Positions 22,403 through 34,400 of a stretch of DNA of 64,000 bases are shown in pieces. Origin of the DNA: Forficula auricularia (lineage: Eukaryota; Arthropoda; Insecta; Dermaptera; Forficulidae). The stretch lies in contig JALMQS010000187.1 of assembly GCA_024734495.1 (NCBI GenBank), positions 9,626,769-9,690,768 of the forward strand, read 5' to 3'. Within the stretch, counting starts at the first letter, position 1. Every line of letters starts with the position of its first letter. A model generated the notes under the pieces. That model worked only from the letters and a program-made list of their open reading frames with translations. It made no database searches and was not told the DNA's origin. Position numbers and translations under genes: made by a program.

Positions 22403-25400
22403 CTAGAAATCAAAAAAACATGATTACAACATATTTAGAATTTAGTAAAGTCTACAATCTACAACATATATATACGAGGATAAGTCAAAAATTACCTAAA
22501 CTTTTCGTTCTACAACTTTATTAAACTAAGATAGGAGGCGTCCGCATGCGCATGCGCTGAGTTGGCGCGAGTCTGTGGTCACGTGTGCGGAATTTAATCA
22601 CGATCGCGTCAGTTGTCGTCTAGCTACAACATCATAAACATGTCAGCTCCGCTATCAGATTGCACCAAAGAGGAGCAACGAGAATTGGTCAGAGGGTGTG
22701 AAAGGTGCTGAAATTCACCGGAGACTTTTGTCACAATATGGGGAAAGTGCTTTATCTCGTAAAAGCGTTTTTTTATGGATCGAAATATTTAAAAGTGGCC
22801 GAACGAGCGTAACACAAAAAGAGGGAGCTGGGCGACCGTCAACTTTGAGACGCTTTGAGACCCTGGAACACCCTCCCTACAGCCCAGATCTTGCTCCCTC
22901 AGACTTTCATCTCTTTGGACCGTTCAAGGAAGCTTTGAGAGGTCGTCGATTTGCCTCAGACATGGACGTTCGGGATGCGGTGCAAAAGTGGCTTCATGAC
23001 CAACCGAAAACCTTCTACCAGGAAGGCATCCGGAAGCTTGTGGCTCGCTGGACCAAGTGCATTGGTAAAGGTGGAGACTATATCGAAAAATAATGTATCT
23101 GTTGTACATCTATCTTAGTTTAATAAAGTTGTAGAACGAAAAGTGTAAGTAATTTTTGACTTATCCTCGTATATCCCGAACAAAGATACCCCCTTTTCCC
23201 CGATTTGAAGATATCAAACAGTTTTTTGCAACGAAATTTTCTCTGGAGAGAGACGCTCTGGTAGAAATTTTAATTGAATGTAATGGAAGGCAGCCCAGGG
23301 GTAGTGAGGAAAGAAAAAATTAACACACATCAAATAAGGTGTAATTTATTGGAATCCTTCCTCCTTTCCTTTCAAACCGACGTTTCGGAGAATTTTTCCC
23401 CCTTCTTCAGGGTTTCAAAGGGTCAATGAATGAAATATGAATGGAGGAAGGATTCCAATAAATTGCACCTTATTTGATATGTGTTAATTTTTCTTTCCTC
23501 ACTACCCATGGGCTGCCTTCCATTACATTCAATATCAAACAGTTTTCAACAATAAATAAGTCCTGGACAGGCAAAATCCCAATGTAACGTAAAACAATTA
23601 AAGATATGTATTGCGTAAAATTTTTCCAAGAATTTTACAATGCCAGTATTCGATAACATTCTAACAGTCTTGAGTTAATAAAAAAAAAAATCATTTTTTT
23701 GAAAAATACTAAAATAAATTATATTTAGATAATTAATTAAAAAAAGAATTTACATTTTAGGGACAATGTGATCTTAGTGAAAATTATCTTAATGATAGTT
23801 TTTAAGGAATTTGGTGTTGGTACTTGGTGAAACATTTTTTAAAATTATTGGATAAAAAATATATATACATATATCTATATCTATTTATCTATCTATACTA
23901 TTAGATGACCTAAAAAGGTCTATCTACATAGGTCCGTAGCGTGTCAGTTCAGTTTCAGTTCAGTGCTTCCGTATCAGTGAAAAATAATATTCTGTGGAAT
24001 CTAATGGAGTGGATCGCCACTCGACCGGCGCAGTTCAGTGTCAGTTCTGTCAGTGAGGCCTCAATCTCCGTTTCGTCATTTTTAAATTCGTTGCCAACGA
24101 TATTTTTATAATTTGACAGGCGTCATTTTTGTGAGTTGCAATGGACGACGAACAACTAATCGATTTTGTGAGGAAGTATCCGGTTTTGTATGATCCATCC
24201 AACCCAAAATATATGGATAGCTCGTTTACAAATGAAATATGGATTAAGGTAGGAGAGGAAATAGAAAAAGATGGTAAGTACCAAATTGTAATTTTAGGCT
24301 AACATAGGTAACTTTTTTCTTTTTTTTTTTTTTACTTATTTATTTATTATTTTTTTACTCAACACTTAACCATTTGAGTGAATCTGTAACTATGACTGAA
24401 CTAACACGCCACTGATGTGTGGGAGTACAAATCACTGAAGGAAGACGGATAGCACGGATAGAACTTTATTGTGTAGAATAGTATATAATATACCATATAT
24501 AATCGGTTTCTTGAAAACGGCTCAAACGATTTTGATGAAAATCACAGATTTGGTGGATTTCGGGTCAACAATCGATCTATCAGGGTCTCATTTTCTGGTA
24601 ACTTATTATTATGATTAGATTAATTTAGTTTCAATTGTGTCACTAATAGAGCCAATTTTATGTGTAATAGCCCCCCCCCCCTCCATTGTCGTATTGTTTG
24701 ATTTTGGACCCGTTTTAGCCTCAATGTTTAATTGTTTTAAATTTTTTTTATTGAAGTGAAACTTCTTTAGCGACGTATCTATTTTATTTTTTTGTTACAA
24801 TAAAGGAGAAATGACTCAATAGAGAGGAAATAATTTTTTTAAAACCCTCAAATAGTTAACGACAAATAAAATATATAAAAATTAGGAAATGCAAATTATT
24901 ATTTTGAATAGGTGGAAAGGAGATGGAAGAAACCAATCGACTTGATTGGGGAATAATGGAATTGAAATAATTATCGGAAAAGAGGTTTTTTTATCTAATT
25001 AGATTTTTCCTCTTATTAAAAAACAAGGACTAAAGATGAATAAGGACACTCGATGGTGGAGAAGTAATCTCCGGAATCGAAGCAAAAATACAATGTATAC
25101 ATTAATTAATGTAAAATAATTGGTTTAATAAAATTAAAAAAAAAAAAAATTATTATTTTAAAACCCACAAATAGTTCGCATGACAAATAATATTGATTAA
25201 AATTAGGGAATTTAAATTATTTAGCCGTGTTGTTTGTATATAATTTTTTTAAGCTTAATAGTGAGTCTTTGGAATGTAATTTTTTCAAGGGGGATAAACT
25301 TTTTGGGCGTTATATTATACAAATAACATCTACTGGTAAAGAAGTTTCGCTCTGGATGAGGCTCACACATATTTTTTACTATTTCATATAGGTATTTCTA

Positions 25401-28400
25401 AAAACCATTTTTATTATAATTACCTATATACCTATATAGGCTTTCCTAATTCGATGATAAACTTATTGTATAAAAGTTTACCTTGATTTGACTATTATAA
25501 TCAATTAGTTTTAAAGGTATTCTTCCAATAGTATTAAACTATTACATTCAAAATCAAAGTTTGGAATGTGTCTACACCAATATGTATGTAATGTAAATCT
25601 TAGCAACTGGATCAAGTCTTTTCCTTTTTAATGTTCAAAGGATTAAACAGGTTTGTGTTTACGTTTACTTTATTGTATGGGGGACTTTGATTGTGCTTAG
25701 AGCCACGATAACAAGTTCTGATGAAATTCCAACTCCCTCTCCCAGGGGCTCACATTTCGTGAGTACGTGGATGGCGACCACGGGATCCCGAGCTGAACAT
25801 GACATTTTTCTTCTATGCCATAAATTCATTAAGGCTTAACTTACACTGCATGAGTCTTGGTTGGCTTGTCCGGCGCATAAGAAATGTTCAACAATTCCAC
25901 CAGGAGCTGCATGGCCGTATTTCATTTTACAATCTTGATTAGTCCAGATAGGAATAGTGACTTCTTGCAATTCATTGGGCTGCGATCCGCCTAAAAAATA
26001 AACAAATTGTCATATGTATTGTCTGAATACTGACGAAACGTTTCAACAAACTCACCTTCCCGAAGACTACCCCAACCGATAACAGTTGCTGCCAATCCTG
26101 CATAAGTCCCAGCTCCAGATGGCAGACAAATAGGCTTCACGGTTTTCGAGAATGTCACGGCACTATCTAGAGTTAGGATGGCAATATCGTTGTACTAAAA
26201 CAAAAGAATATTTGTTAAAAATAATTGAGTTTATAACCATTTATTGAATAGTATGCAATAATTCTTTTAAATATAAAGTGACGTGATGTTTGATTACCCT
26301 TAACTTAAGATAAGTCTTAAAAAAGGAACTCGTAAAACTGTCTTCTCAGAAAATATATAGGTATCCTTAATTTTTAGATTCCCACCTAATATTTCCGAAC
26401 GGAACCTTGTTTGAAAAAATAAATCAATAATATAGGTAGCTAGATATATATTATTGTAAAAATATGGAAATATAAGTAAAATTAAAGAGATCTTTAATAT
26501 GTATGGATATTTGATTGCGAGGCAACCAAAGGATAATGAAAAGTACACATTCCGAATAAATTAATTTATTAGAACGCATTTCAATATTTTAAAAGTTTCT
26601 AAAATTATTTTATCTGGAATTTGTACTTTTCATTATTCTGCCTCGTCTTCTAAAGAAACTATTTCTAATATATGTATATTTAATATATTTTATGTGAGTA
26701 TATATATTATATTTTAATCCTTTTATATTTATGTTTGTATAAGCGATATGATTTCGGAGGATATGCCTGCTACCATAGTAGCACAATGTTTCAAACTATA
26801 TAGTGCCTATATGTATACGAGCCCCGTCCCATCTCAATTGGCCCACCAATATTTTTTCTTTTTAAATAAAATTATACTAGTTCACGGTAAATTTAATTTA
26901 AATATTTATTTTTATTATCATTTGGAACAACATTTTAAACAATTTAAAACATTTTATTTTAACATTTAACTTAAAATTATTTTTTAATTGTTAAAAACAA
27001 GGAAAACATACAAAACTTTACCACTGTGTGACTTCGCCTCTAATTTTAATTACGGCTTGAATTCTTTTCGGCAACGTACTTATTAAGTTTTGACACTCAT
27101 CTTGAGTGAAAGTATCCCAAATATTTTGAAGTTTGTGTTTTAATTCGACTACGTTTCTAGCTGGTTGTATTCGTAATAGCTTTTTCATTGTGTGCCAAAG
27201 AGTTTCTATTGGTGACAAGTCGGGACTGTTTGCCACCCATTCCAAAAGTGGAACATTATGATCAGAAAGCCATTTTAAAGATTTTCTTGATATATGGCAG
27301 GCCGCCCCGTCTTGTTGGAACACAATATTATTATTATTCTGCAATGCATCTGCCATTGTTGGAAGTAACGATTTTTTTAAAATCTCTAAATATTTATTGG
27401 TGTTTACAATTCCATCAATGAAGTGAAGTTTTCCAACACCTCTAGCAGACATTGAACCCCATACCATAACTGAAGCAGGAAATTTTACATTCTTTTTTAC
27501 ACAATCTGAATTGAAAGCTTCATTTTTCTGACGAATAACTCTGCTTCGTTTGCCCCAACACAAACTTCAAAACGAGACTCATACTCCAATGGACACTATT
27601 TCATTCATCACTCGTCCAATTAATGTGACTTTTAGCCCATTTAAGCCGGTTTGTCTTTTGTGTTAATGTCAAGAGTGGCTTTTCTTTCGCCCAAAAAAAT
27701 TAGTAAAATTACAAAAAATTTTTTGGAATAAGTTGCAATAAAATTACCTTGTAAGTTTTAAAACCTAACTTAAGGGCTTCTCTATGGCACGGGGATCTTG
27801 AAACACTTCGCCCCACAGCATCGCTCCAAAGAACAGACAATTCACCATAGTTCGAACGCCTGTTTTTTCTAATAATCTTCAATGCCCGTCTATCATCATA
27901 TGATATTTTGGATTTTTTTTTAATGCAATCGAATGCAAGAAGGGGTGCACCAGTAAAGATGCAGCTCCTATGGATCTCGAAAGACCCTTGCATTACCGAA
28001 GAGAAGGAAAGTTGATTAAGTGAGAGGGTGTAGACGTAGGTGTCTATGCACTCCGGTTTTGAAGGTTTGAAGATTATAGGTGTTGGGAAAGATGGAGGCT
28101 GGGAGAGAGTTCCAGTTCCTTGAAGTCGTGGGGATATATGTATTGGCGAATGAAGTGGTCCGGCACTTTTCTAATTTGACCGCGAAAGAGTGTTGGTAGT
28201 CAGCAAAACGCGTCCTACGTGCAAAGCATGCTTTGGGGGGAATTATTGATTTTATCTCATCAGAGCAGGATTTCGACTCATACCGAGGTTTTGAAGCTAT
28301 TGTACCCGTTGTTTTATAAACTCGAATAATATTTCTGACAGTAAACTTTGATAAATTAACTAGATCGCCAATTTCCGCGTTTGATTTTCCCTTTTTAAAT

Positions 28401-31400
28401 AAATTGATAATAATTGAGCGAATTTTTTCATCAACAACCTTTCCACGAGTCATTTTTAATAATAATAAACAAAACAAACTTTCTTTTGTTGGAAAAAGGC
28501 AAAGCCTACTTGATTATTTCACATACTCAAAGATTCTTAAAAAAAAAAATCGTGAAAAGCAAAGACCTTATTTTTTATATAAAAATATGTTTTTAACAAT
28601 TAAAAAATAATTTTAAGTTAAATGTTACAATAAAATGTTTTAAATTGTTTAAAATGTTGTTCCAAGTGATAATAAAAATAAATATTTAAATTAAATTTAC
28701 CGTGAATTAGCATAATTTTATTTAAAAAGTAAAAATATTGGTGGGCCAATTGAGATGGGGGAGGGGCTCGTAGTTTTCGAGAATCTATATAGGCACTATA
28801 TAGTTATTATATAGTTTGAAACATTGTGTTACTAGGGTAGTAAATATAAAACTCTTGGATTTTGTTTCATAGAGTTTAATCAGCCATGAATAAAACTTAA
28901 ACATCAGTTAGGAGAATTTTACTTTTTATGGAATATGAATATTCACAAAGAGAAACAAAGAGGTTGTCCTCTGCTTGATGCATCAAGCAGAGGAAAACCT
29001 CTTTGTTTCTCTTTGTGAATCAACAACTCTGCTACTCTCGGCAAAACAAAAACTTTTCAATTGAATATGAATATATTGGATATTCGTTATCTAGAAATAC
29101 AGTCGGCTGGGTTTCCTTATATTATATAATATTTAATTATCCCTTTTATCTTAGAGAATAATATTTTTTAACCGCCTTCGTTTAGTGTTCCCTTCAATCG
29201 TAAAACGTAAATATCGTAATATTGATATATTTATTGTCTGTTTTTCACAGTATTGTAGCTCGTAAACTAAATTAGAGATAAACTTAAAATTTACAAATAA
29301 TACCTATATATTCATTTTACTCGAAATCAAAAAATGTATTAAAATTTTTATCGTATGATTATTCTGGTGAGGGTCGAAAATAAAAAATATTTTTTATCTC
29401 CTACCCAAGGGTTGTGAGGGATTCCTGCAAAGATCTCATTAATTAGAATCATCATCATTAGCCTGTCGATAGCGACAATCCACTCCTGAATATAGGCCTC
29501 TTCCATCAAAATGGAAGGGGTTGGCATTAAGTCACCACGCTTGCCAGACGGATTGGTGACTAGGAATCAGATTATAGCCGGTCAAATATCAAATGCAGGG
29601 ACTCGGACTCGAACCCGGGACTCTTGATTAGAAGGCTAGTGTCTTTAAGCTCTCGGCTAATCCGATTCCCTCATTAATTAGAATAAAGCTTAATTAAAAA
29701 AAAAATTATTTTAAAAATACGGCTTAATAAGACGAAATTACCACTTTTTACACTATTTTACTTCCTTTTGGTATTTCGAAAATACCAAAAAAATAAAAAA
29801 AACTCTAGAAATACGTCCTTTTTCAACTTATGTAAGTCAATTAAGAACGAATTTGATATCTCAAGTATTTTGGAAAATATAAAATAGACAACACTCAAGT
29901 ATACAAATCGTCATTTTTTTAAAGACATATTTCAGGTATACTTAATTAATATTATGAATTCAATGCAACACATTAAAAAGTTTTACTTTTACATGCTAAA
30001 TTAAAGATTAAATAAAAAATAAAAGCACTGAATGGATTCTAGGTAGGGACTTTAGCTAACACTTTCCGGTCCGGTAAGCAAATTTTAATATGTACCTCTT
30101 AAAAAGCCACTATGGCCCAATAAAAAGTCAAAGATATTAAATGAATTGAATTACTTACCAAAGTACGTGAATCGAACCCTCGATGTCTGACGACTCGTTG
30201 AACTCTCTTCTCGATATGTCGAACTTCGTAATTTACTTTAATATTATGATCGCCAAGATGGACAGTGAGTCGAGCAACATCCCAGGCATCCATGCTAGAG
30301 AAAAAGAGACAAATTTTATTAATGTCGCATATGATTTAATTTGTTTTTAATCACGAGAATCGAAATAATTGTTGACTAAAACTAATATGAAGAGTTAAAA
30401 TATGTCGAGGGTAATATGATCTTGGAAGAAGGGGTTTCGGACACCTTCGCATGTCCATTACCCAGCACAATATTAATATCTTATAATTCTCTGTGTTGAA
30501 GATACAATTAAATGTATTTTATTTTAGGAATTCTTAATAGCTGTAGTTGGATTAATTTATGAGGGGTTAAAATAAGAGACGTGCAGCTTTTATTTATTTA
30601 TTTTTTATTTATGTACTCCCACCAACGTTTCGGCTATTGGTTGTAGTCATCTTCAGAGCGGGAATTTGTCAATATTTATATAAAACAATTTTTTTAGATA
30701 CACCAGTCATCAGATAAAACTACCATATATACAAGAAATATATATATATATATGATATATTCAAAACTATATACAGGGTGTTCGCCAGAGTATTACATCT
30801 TTTGGCCTTCTGGTGAACACCCTGTATATAAATGGATATTGATGAGGCAGTCCAAAAAAGAAGAAGATAATTTACACTATCTTTTTATTCATAAAACCGA
30901 CGTTTCGGAGGCTATTCCCTCCTTCTTCAGGGTTTTGAAAAGTCAGTGAAGGAAATCCAATGCGGCATTCCCCTCTGTCTCCTCTTTCAGTGGCAGTAAC
31001 AATAATATCTTGTATTTCATTCTCAGCAGAATTATAATGTAATAATTACATTATAATTCTGCTGAGAATGAAATACAAGATATTATTGTTACTGCCACTG
31101 AAAGAGGAGACGAGGAATGCGCATTGGATTTCCTTCACTGACTTTCAAAACCCTGAGAGGAGGGAATAGCCTGAAACGTCGGTTTTATGAATAAAAAGAT
31201 AGTGTAAATTATCTTCTTCTTTTTTGGACTGCCTCATCAATATCCACTTAATTCACTTATCAGTCCGTCTCCAAAAATTACTCCAACACTGTATATAGTT
31301 TTGAATATATCATATGTATTTTTCTTGAATATATGGTAGTTTTATCTGATGAATGGTGTATCTAAAAAAAATTGTTTTATATAAATATTGACAAATTCCT

Positions 31401-34400
31401 GCTCTGAAGATGGCTACAACCAATAGCCGAAACGTTAGTGGGAGTACATAAATAAAAGAAATAAATTAAAGCTGCACGTCTCTTATTTTAACCACTTCAT
31501 AAATTAAATGTATTTTCATTAAAAATATAAAAAAACGCAATTCTTATTTGTTTTATTTTATTTGTCTGCCTGCCTTCGAGCCCAGTATTGAATTCACTCA
31601 AAATTTTTCCATTTTTTCTATCTGTGTCTGCATTCAAATAGGTACTTAACAAAAAGTCCTAGAAAATTAGTTTTTCTGTTAAAATGTTTGTATTTCCATT
31701 GCGGAGAACTGATTAGATTATGATCTTTCTAACTTCAGATCTTCGGGAACTAAAGCCCATTTTAGCCATTAATCTTGGAATAAGTTTGTGTAAATTAATG
31801 TAGTGATCAGATCTATAGTAAAAAATACTAAACAATCGAACATGTGTATTTTGTAAGCCATTTAATCAGGGCCGTATTTCTAAATAGGCTAAGTAGGCTG
31901 CAGCCTAGAGGGTAAATTTTCAGGGGCGGCAGTTTGGCAATTTATTCAAAAGTTAAAATGAAGTATTTCAGACGTTAATAATATTTTCCGTACAAATTTA
32001 AGAATATATGTTAGTTAAAAATATGTGTTCGTCCTTTTACATAGCCTACTTTCTAAAACTATAACATTTATTATTATATAAACCATTAAAATTGTAGTTG
32101 TGTCTAAACTAAATGAACTTTATGTTTAAAAAAGATGAAAACACCAATGAACTCTATCCTTTTGTTGTATAAAACAAATGTATTAAGCAAATTTGAACTA
32201 TAGAGGGGGCGGCAAATGGACTTTAGCCTATAGGCGGGCATACTCTTAAATTCGGCTCTGCATTTAATAAATTCACCGAAACAACAAACAGCGTAGCGAG
32301 TCGTGAAATTTTTGCTTTCCTCCAATTATATTTTAAAATTTATGATATGATTGAAAAATGTCCTTTAATTCCATCATTATTTTCTTATCAACGAATTTGA
32401 TATCTCAGTATTTTGGGGAAGATATGAGGCAGATGAGAACTCTATGCGTGCACGGATCGCACTTGGCGGACTTATTGTTATTTGGAATTAATCGATTTGG
32501 CAAATTGTTGACTGTTATTCTGGTTAATTACAATTTTATTGGTATAAATGTTTTTGGACAACCTTTAATTTCAAATGTTATTTATAAAAAAGTAAAAGCT
32601 CTTTATTAATCGGCCCCCTTCACTTGATATATTTATTATACTAATGTATTCAAATTGTTTAGTATAATAGTTATTTTATTATGATTATTTATAATATAAA
32701 AAACTTACTAGGCAACACAATGTGCAGCTGTTAAGATATGAATATTATCAATCAAAGAGCCACCACAAAATTGTCGTCCGCCATTGAATAAAGCAGCCTG
32801 GAAAACGAACAAACAAAATGCTTATTTTATGGAGAATGGCAAAAAGAGAAGTGGAGAAATAAAAGGACAATTCAATGTGGAGAAGAAATATATAGAAAAT
32901 ATGCTTCTTAACAAATACATACAATCCAAGGCCACTCGCCTTTTTCTGCAGTATGCCCACCGACAATTCGAAAATCTTGATCGGGATCAGAGAAGGGAGC
33001 ATTTTTAGCTCCACATGAGCCCGAAAAAACGGGAGCCTCCGTTACTGGCGGGGCTATCTAAAAAAAAAGATAGTCAAAGATTAAACATGAACATTAATAA
33101 AAATTTTAAATACAAGTTCTCAGAGACTAGGGCTTCGGAAAAAATCGAATCAATTACTATTTCGAATGTAACGTTTCGTCTCTTTTTTAAAATTTAAATT
33201 TATTTTGAATTAAAATTAGAGAATAAGGAGAAATCTTATGAAAGAGAAAATGATCTTTGCTTGTCCGATGAGAAGTTTTTTAAAGAATGTGCCGTTTTAA
33301 TCCACTGGTTCTTAACCTATGGGTCGCGATCCAAAATTGGGTCGCGCAGAGTCGTTAGCCAAATATCTTACTACATTAATTTTCAATAAGTTTAAAAATA
33401 TATTTTTATTTATTCAATACAAATTAAATTAAAAATATCAAAAACATCTTTTTTTTCATTAAATTTTCCTTGGGTCGAAAAGTACCTTTGTTTATTTTTG
33501 TGAGATTCTACCAGCAGCAAATATCCTCAACTCAGAAGCACGTGACTTTAACCTACAAATGGTTTCCTACCGTCCAAAATGCACTCACAATGCCGCATGA
33601 TTCAGGCATCATCGCTTGCCAAACGTTTCTTACATTGACGCACTCTTCCCCAGTACTTTTCCCTCCTTTGCCTAACCGACTAAGGAGCCCTAAAAAGCTC
33701 AACACGCCCAAGGCAGAAACATATGCACCCACGGAGTATTAATACTCACCAAGGAGCCCTAAAAAGCTCAACACGCCAATAATAAGAAGACAGCAGATAC
33801 CAAGACCACTAACCAAGAATCCAGAAACCCTCAGTTACTAAAGCATATACCAATGAGCTCTTTTAAGAGCTACCCTTGTTATTTTTAAAAATCATTTTAA
33901 CTCTGTAATAACTCTGTTATTTCAATAAACGAATAATATTACAAAATATAATCTTGGATTTTCTATCAGAGCAAAGGCCGTCCAGCAAATCCTATATTTT
34001 AATTGTTAAAAAAATTATATGCGAGTTAAAAAAAAGTCAGCATTTTAAAATTGAACAAAATTGCTTAAGTTATCAAAGAAAAAATTGGCTTTTTTGGGTC
34101 GTGACGTGAACATATTTCCTAAAATTGGGTCTCGGCTTAAAAAGATTAAGAACCACTGTTTTAATCCACTAAGCTACTGATCTCTGAGCTTACTAATTCG
34201 GATGAAATTTCAATTATTTAATCTATTTCATTAATCAATAATTATTTTATTTTTCAAACACCCCTCAAAGGATCATATTCACCTAGAAAATTATATTTTT
34301 ATCAAATAATTGAAATTCCATTCGTCTCTTTAGACAAGTCCTCAGACTAATTGACACCCATGTGCACTCTGCTCATGAAAATATACTTTTCTAGATGGGT

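Larger units (their letters stand above)
26781..28829 (-). mobile_element. Tc1-like transposon with long inverted repeats
   Basis: Inverted repeats of roughly 200 bases or more (from 26781 and up to 28829), starting GCACAATGTTTC, are flanked by TA on both sides. The transposase runs on the minus strand: an N-terminal HTH ([19 protein letters not shown]), a second HTH ([18 protein letters not shown]) and a catalytic part. [10 protein letters not shown] and SPDLSPIE are separated by 34 residues, the Tc1 DD34E spacing. It is inactive: a LINE fragment splits the two HTH parts and the frame breaks around 27560-27720. It sits in a protease intron. Confidence 0.9.
30572..31492. repeat. nested palindromes, one inside the other
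   Basis: Outer arms 30572-30779 and 31291-31492; inner arms about 30833-31040 and 31045-31250, centred on GTAATAATTACATTATAATT. Each pair carries its own hammerhead-like module. The start of an inner-type copy recurs at the right edge of the window. Confidence 0.9.

Noticed and set aside
28016..28477. 153-codon protein-coding gene
   Set aside because: It is a chimera of the Tc1 N-terminus and a truncated LINE reverse transcriptase end.
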